NCBI RefSeq assembly: GCF_021401345.1 | Contig: NZ_JACBGE010000006.1 | Span: 124,001-188,000, forward strand | DNA from: Hydrogenophaga sp. NFH-34 | GTDB lineage: Bacteria; Pseudomonadota; Gammaproteobacteria; Burkholderiales; Burkholderiaceae_C | Reading direction: 5' to 3' | DNA: 64,000 nt | Shown: one piece after another, positions 55,605 through 64,000 of the stretch | How positions within the stretch are numbered: the stretch's first letter is position 1 | Layout: every line of letters begins with the position of its first letter | The notes under the pieces: generated by a model | The model's input: the letters and a program-made list of their open reading frames with translations, nothing else | What the model was told of the DNA's origin: nothing | The model's database searches: none | Position numbers and translations under genes: made by a program

Positions 55605-57782
55605 ATGTCCCTGCCCTTTGCCCACTCCCCCGTGTCCACCGCCGTCCTGCTGGCGGCGGGCCTGGCCGTCGCCACCAGCGCCCATGCCCAGACCAGCAGC
55701 GAGGCGCACACGCTGAAGACCGTGACGGTCCGCGCCAGCAGCACGCCGACCCTGACCACCGAAAACACCCAGTCGTACACCGCCGAGGGCGCCAGCACCG
55801 CCACGGGCCTGACCCTGACGCTGCGCGAGACGCCGCAGTCGGTCACCGTGGTCACGCGCGAGCGCCTGGACGACCAGGGCCTCAACAGCATCAAAGACGT
55901 CGTCGAACAGACCGCGGGCATCTCGTCCCAGGAGTTCGACAGCGCCCGCTACGGCTTTGCCGCACGGGGCTTCGACATCACCAACCTGCAGGTCGACGGC
56001 GTCGCCACCGCCTGGGAAGCCGGCTGGTCGGCCGGTGAATCGCTGTCCGGCGTGGCCATCTACGACCGCATCGAAATCGTGCGCGGGGCGGCGGGGCTGC
56101 TGGTGGGCGTGGGCAACCCGTCGGCCGCGATCAACATGGTGCGCAAGCGCGCCACCAGCAAGGTCTTCACCGGCCAGTTGGAACTGGGCCTGGGCAACCA
56201 CCAGCAGACCCACGGCATGGTCGATCTGAGCACCCCGCTCAATGCCGACGGCAGCGTGCGCGCCCGCGTCGTCGGTGCGCTGCAGAAGCAGGATTCCGTG
56301 CGCCAGGGCGCCGGGGAAGACCACAACGAGTTCTACGGCACGGTGGCGGCCGATCTCACGCCGCGCACCCAGCTCACGGTCGGCGCCAGCCAGCAGGTCA
56401 ACGACCCCAAGAGCCCGTCGTGGGGCGGCATTCCGGCGTGGTACAGCGACGGTTCGCGCACGGACTTCGACCCGTCCACCACCACCTCCGCCGACTGGAC
56501 GCGCTACAAGGCCACCAACAAAGTGGCCTTCGCCGAACTCAAGCACCGGCTGGACAACGACTGGAAGCTGCGCAGCACCGTCCAGCACAGCGAAACCGGA
56601 GGCTTTTCCAAATTGCTCTACATCTACGGGGTCGTCGATCGCCAGACCGGCCTGGGCCTGACGGCCTGGCCCGGCCGCTACGCCACCAGCCGCAAGCAGG
56701 ACGACGTGGACCTGCAGGCCAGCGGCCCGTTCGACGCCTTCGGCCGCCGGCACGAGCTGACGGTGGGCCTGCAGCACTCGACCCAGAAGTTCGACGCCGA
56801 CGGGTACCCCGCCCTGAGCTGGCCCGACGTGGGCGACTTCCGCAACTGGACGGGCCATTCGGCCGAACCGGTCTGGGGCGACCGCTACGACTACGAGTCC
56901 TTCAAAACCACGCAGACCGGCCTCTACGCCGCCACCAAGCTGTCCCTCACCGACCCGCTCAAGCTGATCCTGGGCGCACGCGCCACCGAATGGAAGAAGT
57001 CGGGCCTGGACTACTACGGCAGCGCCTACGCCATCAAGCACAGCAAGGTCACCCCCTACGCCGGCCTGGTCTACGACCTGAACGACACCTACTCGGCCTT
57101 TGCCAGCTACACCAGCATCTTCAACCCGCAAAGCGAACGCGACCGCAACGGCCGCTACCTCGACCCGATCGAAGGCAACAGCAAGGAAGTCGGCATCAAG
57201 GCCGAGTACCTCGATGGCCGCCTGAACGCCGGCCTGACCCTGTTCCAGATCGATCAGGACAACCTCGCGCAGGCCGACGTGGGCCAGATGGTGCCGGGCT
57301 CCAGCCCGCCCGCTCAGGCCTACTACGCGGCCCAGGGCACCCGCAGCCGGGGCTTCGAGCTGGACGTGTCGGGCGAACTGCAGCCCGGCTGGAACCTGAG
57401 CGTGGGCCTGTCGCAGTTCAAGGCCCAGGACGCCGCGAACAAGGACGTCAATTCCGACATGCCGCGCAAGATGCTCAAGGTGTTCACCAGCTACCGCCTG
57501 CCCGGCGCATGGAGCAAGCTGGTGCTCGGCGGCGGCGTCAACTGGGTGGGCGGTCACTACGGCGAAGGCCTTGACCCGACGGGCAACGTCAGCCGCATCG
57601 AGCAGGCGGCCTACACCTTGGTCAACCTGATGGCGCGCTACGAAATCAGCCCGCAGACCAGCCTGCAGCTCAACATCGACAACGCCACCGACAAGCGCTA
57701 CTACTCGCAAGTGGGCTTCTACAGCCAGTACGCCTGGGCCGAACCCCGCTCGGTGCTGCTGACACTCAAGCACCGGTTCTGA
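55605..57782 (+). CDS. TonB-dependent siderophore receptor (FhuE/FpvA-like)
   Basis: A 725-aa outer-membrane receptor. Signal STAVLLAAGLAVATSAHAQ, plug (ETPQSVTVVTRERLDDQGL, GFAARGFDITNLQVDG, IEIVRGAAGLLVGVGNPSAAINMVRKR in part) and barrel ending LTLKHRF. It resembles ferric-coprogen/pyoverdine-type receptors. Start at MSLPFAHSP. It lies 58 bp after the small membrane gene and is probably transcribed from the Fur-controlled promoter near 53.87 kb. Confidence 0.95.
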   Translation: MSLPFAHSPVSTAVLLAAGLAVATSAHAQTSSEAHTLKTVTVRASSTPTLTTENTQSYTAEGASTATGLTLTLRETPQSVTVVTRERLDDQGLNSIKDVVEQTAGISSQEFDSARYGFAARGFDITNLQVDGVATAWEAGWSAGESLSGVAIYDRIEIVRGAAGLLVGVGNPSAAINMVRKRATSKVFTGQLELGLGNHQQTHGMVDLSTPLNADGSVRARVVGALQKQDSVRQGAGEDHNEFYGTVAADLTPRTQLTVGASQQVNDPKSPSWGGIPAWYSDGSRTDFDPSTTTSADWTRYKATNKVAFAELKHRLDNDWKLRSTVQHSETGGFSKLLYIYGVVDRQTGLGLTAWPGRYATSRKQDDVDLQASGPFDAFGRRHELTVGLQHSTQKFDADGYPALSWPDVGDFRNWTGHSAEPVWGDRYDYESFKTTQTGLYAATKLSLTDPLKLILGARATEWKKSGLDYYGSAYAIKHSKVTPYAGLVYDLNDTYSAFASYTSIFNPQSERDRNGRYLDPIEGNSKEVGIKAEYLDGRLNAGLTLFQIDQDNLAQADVGQMVPGSSPPAQAYYAAQGTRSRGFELDVSGELQPGWNLSVGLSQFKAQDAANKDVNSDMPRKMLKVFTSYRLPGAWSKLVLGGGVNWVGGHYGEGLDPTGNVSRIEQAAYTLVNLMARYEISPQTSLQLNIDNATDKRYYSQVGFYSQYAWAEPRSVLLTLKHRF

Positions 57783-57870
57783 TCACCGCCGTGCATACCC
57801 CGTGGCCAGGACGCCGGCGGCCGGCCACCCGCCGCCGCACCGACCGCCGGGGCGAAAAGGGCTGACCGCC

Positions 57871-58176
57871 ATGCCCGAGCGACTGGCCGCCCTGATCGCG
57901 CAAGCCGGCCTCCAGCCGACCCGTTACCGGCTGGAGGTGCTGGCGCAGTTCTGCCGCTTCGGACCCACGCCCCGCGGCTGGCAGGACGCCTACGCCGCGC
58001 TGCGCCAGCGCGGCGTCCCGGTGGCCTACAGTTCGGTGACGCGGTTGTGCGTCTCGCTCGTGCGCGCCGGCCTGCTGCAAAGCGTGCCCTCCGGCGGGCG
58101 CCAGTACACCTTGCGCCCCACCGCGCCGGTGATCGCGGCCTGGCAGGATGTCGACCGCGCCGATCCACCATCCTGA
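57871..58176 (+). CDS. Fur-like winged-helix protein lacking the metal-binding domain
   Basis: A 101-aa protein. LAALIAQAGLQPTRYRLEVLAQF, then WQDAYAALRQRGVPVAYSSVTRLCVSLVRAGLLQSVPSGGRQYTLRP (in part), matches the DNA-binding domain of the Fur family, including the SSVTRLC recognition-helix equivalent of ATVYRVL. The C-terminal dimerisation and metal-binding domain with its His/Cys ligands is absent; the protein ends soon after the wing. Start at MPERLAAL. It sits between the receptor and the imelysin operon. Confidence 0.8.
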   Translation: MPERLAALIAQAGLQPTRYRLEVLAQFCRFGPTPRGWQDAYAALRQRGVPVAYSSVTRLCVSLVRAGLLQSVPSGGRQYTLRPTAPVIAAWQDVDRADPPS

Positions 58177-58235
58177 TGCGTGGCCGGCATCCAAAATGGC
58201 GCCACCGCCCGCGCACGGCGGTGGCGCGGGTCTAG

Positions 58236-58253
58236 AATGAAATTGTTCTCATT
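58236..58253 (+). promoter_or_regulatory. Fur box before the imelysin operon
   Basis: AATGAAATTGTTCTCATT, an imperfect dyad (six of nine half-site pairs) with the AATGA...TCATT ends of a Fur site, 22 bp upstream of the imelysin ATG. Confidence 0.75.
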
Positions 58254-58275
58254 TACTCAAAGGAGCAGGAGCACC

Positions 58276-59472
58276 ATGAAACCTTCGTCCATCGCCGCCG
58301 CCGTGCTGGCCTTGTCTTCCCTGGGCCTGGCCCCCTGGGCCGCCCAGGCGCAGACGCCTTCCATCGCGGTCACGGCCCCGACCGCCACCTCTGCGGTCGA
58401 CTACAAGGCCGTGGCGCGCCACTACGCCACCCTGGTGCACGCCAACTACAGCGACGCCCTGTCCAGCGCCCGGGACATGCAGGCCACCATCGCCGCCTTC
58501 GTGGCCGCGCCCTCGGCCGAAGGCCTGAACAAGGCACGCAAGGCCTGGCTGAACGCGCGCGAGTTCTATGGCCAGACCGAGGCGTTCCGTTTCTACGGTG
58601 GCCCGATCGACGACGACAACGGACCCGAAGGCCAGATCAATGCCTGGCCGCTGGACGAAGCCTATGTGGACTACGTCGAAGGCAAGCCCGACAGCGGCCT
58701 GGTCAACAACCCGAAGTTCAAGATCACCAAGGCCAACCTGGCCAAATTCAACGAGCGCGGCGGTGAAGAGAACATCAGCGCCGGCTGGCACGCCATCGAA
58801 TTCCTGCTGTGGGGCCAGGACCTGAGCGAAACCGGCCCGGGCAACCGCAGCTTCGAAGACTACGTGGTGGGCAAGGGCAAGAATGCCGAGCGCCGCGCCC
58901 AATACCTGACGGTGGCCACCTCGCTGCTGATCGACGACCTGGCGGCCGTCACCAAGGCCTGGGAACCCGGCAAGAAGAACTACCGAGCCAAGTTTGAAAA
59001 GGGCGGCAAGGAATCGGTGCGCAAGATCATCGTGGGCCTGGGCTCGCTCTCGCGCGGTGAACTCTCGGGCGAACGCCTGGAAGTGGCCCTGAACTCGCAG
59101 GACCAGGAAGACGAACACTCTTGCTTCTCCGACAACACCCACCGCGATGCCGCCACCAACGCCAAGGGCATCCAGAACGTGTGGCTGGGCCAGTACCGCC
59201 AGCGCGACGGCAGCCTGCTCAAGGGCCCGGGCGTGCGCGATCTGGTGGCCACCAAGAACCCGGCGCTGAGCGACAAGGTGACCGTGCAGATCGCCGAGTC
59301 GGTCAAGCTGGCCGAGGGCATCCCGGCCCCGTTCGACCGCGCCATCATCCAGGGCTCGGCCGGTCGCCCGGTGATCGAAAAGACCATCGCCAGCCTGGTC
59401 GAGCAGTCCAAGCTGCTGGTGGAATCCGCCGGGGCCGTCGGCATCGCCAAGCTGACCCTGGTCGAACCCTGA
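58276..59472 (+). CDS. Imelysin-family (M75) iron-uptake protein with intact GxHxxE
   Basis: A 398-aa secreted protein: signal SIAAAVLALSSLGLAPWAAQAQ, imelysin domain with the metal motif GWHAIE (G170, H172, E175) in SAGWHAIEFLLWGQD. Imelysins (ICMP/EfeO M75 type) bind iron or cleave peptides in the periplasm. First gene of a Fur-controlled run with di-haem, second imelysin and DUF1513 genes, a set also found in Pseudomonas iron loci. AGGAGCAGGAG stands just upstream of the ATG. Confidence 0.93.
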   Translation: MKPSSIAAAVLALSSLGLAPWAAQAQTPSIAVTAPTATSAVDYKAVARHYATLVHANYSDALSSARDMQATIAAFVAAPSAEGLNKARKAWLNAREFYGQTEAFRFYGGPIDDDNGPEGQINAWPLDEAYVDYVEGKPDSGLVNNPKFKITKANLAKFNERGGEENISAGWHAIEFLLWGQDLSETGPGNRSFEDYVVGKGKNAERRAQYLTVATSLLIDDLAAVTKAWEPGKKNYRAKFEKGGKESVRKIIVGLGSLSRGELSGERLEVALNSQDQEDEHSCFSDNTHRDAATNAKGIQNVWLGQYRQRDGSLLKGPGVRDLVATKNPALSDKVTVQIAESVKLAEGIPAPFDRAIIQGSAGRPVIEKTIASLVEQSKLLVESAGAVGIAKLTLVEP

Positions 59473-59583
59473 GGCCGCACCGGAGCGGCCTGGTGCCGCT
59501 CTTTCTGGCCCGGCGCGCCCACGGGGTGCCGCGCCGGGCCCGTTCCAGCCCCGACGGGCCACCCCTGCAGAATCCCCGACACC

Positions 59584-61089
59584 ATGAAACTCCATCCCGC
59601 AGCCAGCCGTTTCACGCTAGCCATGGGGGCTGTCGCGGCCGCATCGGCCTTGCTGTTCCTCCACGTCCGGGCCAGCGCCGAACCCGACCCCGACCCGCTG
59701 GGTGAACGCACCGGCGGTCGCGGCACCGTTTTCGCCACTGGCCGCCAGGCGTTTTCTTTCGGCCTGGCCAATCTCACCGATGCCGAGCAGACGCGCTTCG
59801 TCATCGGCAATTCGTTCTTCAAGCGCAACTGGGTCGAGGCACCGGCCTCCACCACCGCGCGCGACGGCCTGGGCCCGCATTTCATCGCCCGCTCCTGCGC
59901 CGGCTGCCACGTGATGGACGGCCGCGGCGCCCCCCCCGAGTGGAAAAACACCCTCGGCCCCGACCCCGAGAACACCGTCGCGCTGCTGTTCCGCCTGTCG
60001 GTGCCGGGCACGCCCGACCCGCACGCCGGCGTCAAGCCCGAGCCGGTTTACGGGGACCAGCTCAACAACGCCGCCATCCAGGGCGTCCAGCCCGAAGGGC
60101 AGGTCGAGATCCGCGTGCAGCCCGTTCCCGGCCGCTTTGCCGATGGCACCCGCTACACGCTGCAAAAACCGGTCTACCGCTTCACGAAGCTGGGCTACGG
60201 ACCGATGGCGCCCGACGTGATGGTCAGCCCGCGCATCGCACCCCAGGTCATTGGCCTGGGCCTGCTCGAAGCCATCCCGGAAAGCGAGATCCTGGCCAAT
60301 GCGCGCGACCAGGCGGCGGCCGGCGGCCCCATCCAGGGCCAGCCCAACCGCATCTGGGACGCTTTCGCGCAGAAGGAGGTGATCGGCCGCTTCGGCTGGA
60401 AAGCCAACACCGGCACCGTGGCACACCAGAGCGCCGGCGCCTTTCTGGGCGACATGGGCATCACCAGCAGCGTGAACTGGCGCGAGACCTGCACCCCGGC
60501 CCAGAAAGACTGCCTGGCCGCACCGCACGGCGGCGGCCGGCGCAAGGGCCGTGACGGGCTGGTGCCCGCGGCGATGGCCCGTGCCGATCAGCCGGAAATC
60601 GACGACAAGACCCTGGGCGACGTGATCTTCTACACCGCCACCCTGGCCCCGCCGGCCCGGCGCCAGCCGGACGACCCGCAGGTGCTGCGCGGTCAGGCCC
60701 TGTTCGCGCAGGCCCAGTGCGCCACCTGCCACCGGCCCAGCTACGTGACCGGCGCACCGCCGTTTCCGCACCTGACCAGCGCCAGCATCGCCGGCCAGCG
60801 CATCTGGCCCTACACCGACCTGCTGCTGCACGACATGGGCCCCGATCTGGCCGATGGGCGCCCCGACTTCCAGGCCAGCGGCCAGCAATGGAAGACGCCG
60901 CCGCTCTGGGGCATCGGGATGTTCAAGGCCGTCAACGGCCACACCCGCCTGCTGCACGACGGGCGCGCCAACGGCGTGCTGGAGGCCATACTCTGGCATG
61001 GCGGTGAAGCGCAGGGTGCCAAGGAAACGGTGCTCGGCATGAACCAGCGCGACCGCGAAGCCCTGGTCAAGTTTGTGGAGTCGCTGTGA
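59584..61089 (+). CDS. Di-haem oxidoreductase-like c-type cytochrome (DUF1111)
   Basis: A 501-aa secreted cytochrome with two c-haem motifs: CAGCH (105-109) and CATCH (379-383). The N-terminal segment TLAMGAVAAASALLFLHVRASA is its signal. Between them lie the family blocks GDQLNNAAIQGVQPEGQ and WKANTGTVAHQSAGAFLGDMGIT, and HDGRANGVLEAILWHGGEA near the end. It may oxidise or reduce iron for the flanking imelysins. It overlaps the next start (GTGA). Confidence 0.93.
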   Translation: MKLHPAASRFTLAMGAVAAASALLFLHVRASAEPDPDPLGERTGGRGTVFATGRQAFSFGLANLTDAEQTRFVIGNSFFKRNWVEAPASTTARDGLGPHFIARSCAGCHVMDGRGAPPEWKNTLGPDPENTVALLFRLSVPGTPDPHAGVKPEPVYGDQLNNAAIQGVQPEGQVEIRVQPVPGRFADGTRYTLQKPVYRFTKLGYGPMAPDVMVSPRIAPQVIGLGLLEAIPESEILANARDQAAAGGPIQGQPNRIWDAFAQKEVIGRFGWKANTGTVAHQSAGAFLGDMGITSSVNWRETCTPAQKDCLAAPHGGGRRKGRDGLVPAAMARADQPEIDDKTLGDVIFYTATLAPPARRQPDDPQVLRGQALFAQAQCATCHRPSYVTGAPPFPHLTSASIAGQRIWPYTDLLLHDMGPDLADGRPDFQASGQQWKTPPLWGIGMFKAVNGHTRLLHDGRANGVLEAILWHGGEAQGAKETVLGMNQRDREALVKFVESL

Positions 61090-62168
61090 ACCCCCTGCCG
61101 TCTGCCCCCTCTTTCCGTGCCCGTGCTGTCCGCGCGCCCTGGCTCGGCGCCCTGCTGGCCACTGCAGCGCTGACCGCGCAGGCCCAGGTCGCCATGCCCT
61201 ACTACACCGCCGAGCAGGCGCTGCAAGGCCTCTACGGCCGGCACGAGCAGCCCCGCGCGCAGGCCTTCCACGCCGAAGCCACGCGGCTGGTGCAGACGGC
61301 GCAGGCGCATTGCGCCCAGTCGGCCCCGCTGTCGGCCCTGCGGACGCAGTGGCAGCAGACGCTGCTGGCCTGGCAGGCGCTGGCAACGCCCGCCATCGGC
61401 CCGGTGGTGGCCCGCCGTTCGCAGCGGCAGATCGATTTCTGGCCCCCGCGGCCGGCCCTGCTGAAAAAGGCGCTCGATCGCGCGCCCCAGTCGCTGGCCG
61501 ACCTGGAACGCGTCGGCAGCCCGGCCAAGGGCTTCCCGGCGCTGGAACAGCTGCTGTGGGCCGCACCGCCCGACGCGCCGCTGCCGGCCGCCACCTGCGC
61601 CTACGCCACGCTGGTGGCCCAGGGCATCGAAGCCGAAGCCGCCGCCCTGCAGACCGCTTTCGAGGCGCGCGCCGACAAAGACTGGAGCGACAGCGCCGAA
61701 GACACCGGCGCCGCGTTCGCCGAATGGATCAACCAGTGGCTGGGTGGCCTGGAGCGCCTGCGCTGGGCCTACATCGAAAAACCCCTGCGCAGCGCCAACG
61801 GCCGCGCACCCGGCTTCGCCCGCAGCACGCGCGAGGCCGACGTGGCCGACTGGCAGGCCCAGTGGCAGAGCCTGCGCGCCCAGGCCCGGCTGGCGCCGGG
61901 GCAGTACGCCACGCCCCCGGCACCTGGCGAAGCCCTGGTGCCGATCGAAGCCCTGCTCATGGGCAAGGGCCAACTGGCGCTGGCGCAGCGCTGGGCGCAG
62001 GCGCTCGACAAGGTCGACGCGGGCTTTGCCGCGCTCTCACCCCAGACGCCGCCCCAGGCCCTGCTGGCCCTGGCCCAGCAGATGAAGGCCGTGACCGTGC
62101 TCTACCAGAACGAAGTCGCCAGCGCGCTCGACGTGCCGCTGGGTTTTTCCGATGCCGATGGTGACTGA
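61086..62168 (+). CDS. Second imelysin-family protein, motif His replaced
   Basis: A 360-aa secreted imelysin-like protein: signal near LGALLATAALTAQAQ, domain start YYTAEQALQGLYGRHEQPRAQAF. At the place of GxHxxE it has GFPALE (G149, P151, E154), so the metal His is lost. It likely acts as a binding or structural partner of the first imelysin. GTG start overlaps the cytochrome stop. Confidence 0.88.
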   Translation: MNPLPSAPSFRARAVRAPWLGALLATAALTAQAQVAMPYYTAEQALQGLYGRHEQPRAQAFHAEATRLVQTAQAHCAQSAPLSALRTQWQQTLLAWQALATPAIGPVVARRSQRQIDFWPPRPALLKKALDRAPQSLADLERVGSPAKGFPALEQLLWAAPPDAPLPAATCAYATLVAQGIEAEAAALQTAFEARADKDWSDSAEDTGAAFAEWINQWLGGLERLRWAYIEKPLRSANGRAPGFARSTREADVADWQAQWQSLRAQARLAPGQYATPPAPGEALVPIEALLMGKGQLALAQRWAQALDKVDAGFAALSPQTPPQALLALAQQMKAVTVLYQNEVASALDVPLGFSDADGD

Positions 62169-62183
62169 CCGGGGGACGCCCCC

Positions 62184-63314
62184 GTGATCCGCCGCCACAG
62201 CCTGCTGGCACTGGCCGCGCTGGGCGCGATGCCCGCCTGGGCGGTGCGAGGCAGCGGCCCGGGCGCGGCCCCGGGCCACGCGACGCTGGCTGCGGCGTGG
62301 CAGGATGGCGCGCAGCAGCACATCGGGTTGATCGATGTCGCGGGCGCACACTGGTCGGTGCGCCACCACCTGGAGGTGCCCACCCGCGCGCACGGCCTGT
62401 GGGTCGAGCCGGGGGGCAGCGTGCTCGCCGCCGCGCGCCGGCCGGGCGACTGGCTGCTGCGCTGGCAGCCGCGTGACGGCGCGGTGCGGTGGCACTGGAT
62501 CGACGACGACCGCCGCTTCAACGGCCACGTGATCGCCAGCACCGACGGCACCACGCTGTGGACCACCGAAACCGATCTGGACACGACCCAGGGCCGGCTC
62601 GGCGTGCGCAACGCCCGCAGTCTGGAGAAGACGGCCGAATGGGCGACCGCCGGCCGCGACCCGCACGCCCTGCTGGCCCTGCCCGAGGCGGTGGCCGGGC
62701 TGCCGGCCGGCACGCTCATCGTGGCCAACGGCGGCATTCCCACCCTGCCCGAGACCGGACGGGCCAAACGCGACCTCGGGCGCATGGACGCCTCGCTGGT
62801 GGCCCTGGACCCGGCCGACGGCCAGCTTCTCGGCCAGTGGCGCCTGGACGATCCGTACCTGAGCATCCGCCACCTCGCCTGGGACCCGGTTTCGCGCCGC
62901 GTCGGCGTGGCCCTGCAGGCCGAGCACCCGGACGCCGCCGCCAAGGCGGCCGCGCCGGTGTTGGCCGTGTGGGATGGCCGGGCTTTGCGCGCGGCCGAGC
63001 AGCAACCGGTCGTGCAGGGCTATGGCGGCGACATCTGCGCCCGCCCGGGCGGCGGCTTCGTCGTCAGCTGCCCGCGCGCCGACACGCTGGCGCTGTTCGA
63101 CGCCCAGGGCCGCTGGCAAGCGCTGCGCCCCCACCGCCAGGCCTACGCGCTGGCGGCGCAGCCCCTCGGCCAGCGCTGGTGGAACGGCGGCGAACGCGAC
63201 GTCATGACCACCACGGCGCCCGGCCAGAGCAGCGTCGCCACGCCCACACCAAACACCGCTGCCGGCGCGCGTCTGCAGCTCGACAACCACTGGCTGGCCT
63301 GGGCGCGCCCCTGA
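62184..63314 (+). CDS. DUF1513 periplasmic beta-propeller-like protein
   Basis: A 376-aa protein: short signal LLALAALGAMPAWA, then repeats reminiscent of a beta-propeller (HIGLIDVAGAHW, HGLWVEPGGSVLAAARRPGDWLLRW, FNGHVIASTDGTTLWTTETDL, RHLAWDPVSRRVGVALQ). It matches DUF1513, which is regularly the last gene of imelysin/di-haem operons. Function unproven; iron handling is inferred from context. GTG start 15 bp after the imelysin stop. Confidence 0.88.
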   Translation: MIRRHSLLALAALGAMPAWAVRGSGPGAAPGHATLAAAWQDGAQQHIGLIDVAGAHWSVRHHLEVPTRAHGLWVEPGGSVLAAARRPGDWLLRWQPRDGAVRWHWIDDDRRFNGHVIASTDGTTLWTTETDLDTTQGRLGVRNARSLEKTAEWATAGRDPHALLALPEAVAGLPAGTLIVANGGIPTLPETGRAKRDLGRMDASLVALDPADGQLLGQWRLDDPYLSIRHLAWDPVSRRVGVALQAEHPDAAAKAAAPVLAVWDGRALRAAEQQPVVQGYGGDICARPGGGFVVSCPRADTLALFDAQGRWQALRPHRQAYALAAQPLGQRWWNGGERDVMTTTAPGQSSVATPTPNTAAGARLQLDNHWLAWARP

Positions 63315-63398
63315 AACGGATGCAGCCCCAATGTGATCCCGGTGGCAAAATCGGGTGCCCGGCCCGTTGGCGGCCGGAAGGGTGAACGCTCGCTGCCC

Positions 63399-64000
63399 AT
63401 GAACACCGCCACACCGCACTTGGCGAACGTGCTGTCCCGTTCGCCCGACTTCCGCCTGGATCAGGTCACGCCGCTGCGCGGCCGATGCCGCGGTCGACTG
63501 ATCCACTGCACCTTCGATGCCCATACAGTGGACATCCCGCCGCAGGACGAGGTGGTGCTGCTGGCGGCCAATCAGTACCGGCTCAAGCGCGCACTGTTCG
63601 ATTTCGGCTGGGGTTTCCGCGACCACTTCAGCAGCCATCCGCATCCGCTGCACGTGTTCCCGGCGGGCAATGGGTACCGCTGGCTCAAGGACGGCTGCGC
63701 AGACGTCACCTTGCTCGCGCTCTCCGCCGACGACCTGACCGCGCTGTTCGACGAACTTGGCCACCGCAATCCGAACGATGGCCTGTGGCAGCTTTCGCAG
63801 CGGGGTTTTGCCAACCCCATGATCTACAGCGCCCTCACGCAGCTCATGCAGCAGGCTTCGACCGGCAGCCCCCAGATTCTGGTGGACAGCTACTGCACCG
63901 TGATCGCCAACGAACTGGCGCAGCAGTGGAACACACGCACCGCCGCCCCTGCAGCGCGCAAGCTGCCTTCGGGCCAACTCGCACGGCTGATCGACCACAT
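63399..64000 (+). CDS. AraC-family regulator, N-terminal part (runs off the window)
   Basis: 200 codons open to the window end from the ATG at 63399: MNTATPHLANVLSRSPDFRL, IPPQDEVVLLAANQYRLKRALFDFGWG, then KLPSGQLARLIDH at the edge. That last segment is the usual lead-in to an AraC HTH domain, and the preceding 185 residues fit a ligand-binding N-terminal domain. The HTH itself is outside, so the call rests on layout and the LPSGQLARLIDH lead-in. Confidence 0.72.
   Translation, partial: MNTATPHLANVLSRSPDFRLDQVTPLRGRCRGRLIHCTFDAHTVDIPPQDEVVLLAANQYRLKRALFDFGWGFRDHFSSHPHPLHVFPAGNGYRWLKDGCADVTLLALSADDLTALFDELGHRNPNDGLWQLSQRGFANPMIYSALTQLMQQASTGSPQILVDSYCTVIANELAQQWNTRTAAPAARKLPSGQLARLIDH

Noticed and set aside
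55089..57773. 894-codon minus-strand frame opposite the TonB receptor
   Set aside because: Shadow of the receptor; no motif, and composition is random-like for GC-rich DNA.

Overview
GC-rich chromosomal DNA from a betaproteobacterium, most likely a Burkholderiales/Comamonadaceae member (Hydrogenophaga, Variovorax or Acidovorax type). The grounds are protein style (Bug solute receptors, type-2 ArgC, TctDE-like two-component system, stand-alone BirA with a SPOR partner) and the repeat style. No rRNA, tRNA, CRISPR, prophage or insertion sequence was seen. Species and exact substrates cannot be fixed from sequence alone.

Layout. (1) 1-3.6 kb, leftward: CHASE2 Ser/Thr kinase, PP2C phosphatase and FHA protein, a Hanks-type phosphosignalling operon. 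(2) 3.8-8.7 kb: housekeeping sucCD, argC, recX and recA. (3) 8.8-28.2 kb: a roughly 19 kb accessory catabolic island. A MarR regulator precedes a rightward run (ABC importer, SDR, cupin, alpha/beta hydrolase, IclR, ThDP enzyme, aspartate-dehydrogenase-like protein, aldehyde dehydrogenase, Bug receptor, unknown protein, RidA-like protein, SDR). An AraC regulator, a class A flavin monooxygenase and a leftward five-gene oxygenase operon (second cupin, two-domain extradiol dioxygenase, 74-aa unknown, Rieske oxygenase, PDR/VanB reductase) follow, the operon having a visible promoter, operator and terminator. Together this reads as uptake, hydroxylation or demethylation, meta-cleavage and side-chain oxidation of an aromatic or N-heteroaromatic acid that I cannot name. 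(4) 28.4-32.8 kb: TctDE-like two-component system, MarR regulator divergent from a siderophore-interacting protein, and a GST. (5) 32.8-38.2 kb: topoisomerase III fused to a lysine/alanine-rich linker and a SWIB domain, divergent from a SET-domain methyltransferase across an alternating purine-pyrimidine tract; then an 84-bp tandem repeat, birA and a SPOR-like protein. (6) 38.5-45.1 kb: gap, tkt, a MurU-like nucleotidyltransferase, pepP and a PfkB-family kinase. (7) 45.3-64 kb: an iron island with two TonB-dependent receptors plus a third receptor's remnant, a PchR-like AraC regulator, a siderophore ABC importer with a lipoprotein esterase and a DUF2218 protein, a PepSY membrane protein, a truncated Fur-like protein, an imelysin / di-haem / imelysin / DUF1513 operon, and the start of another AraC gene. 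Several Fur-box-like sites sit at its promoters.

The most noteworthy items are the catabolic island with its nested operator dyads, the TopB-SWIB/SET pair with its potential Z-DNA promoter, and the iron island with degenerate or truncated family members (Fur-like HTH only, imelysin without its motif His). Paired 71-75 bp inverted-repeat elements mark two convergent gene junctions.
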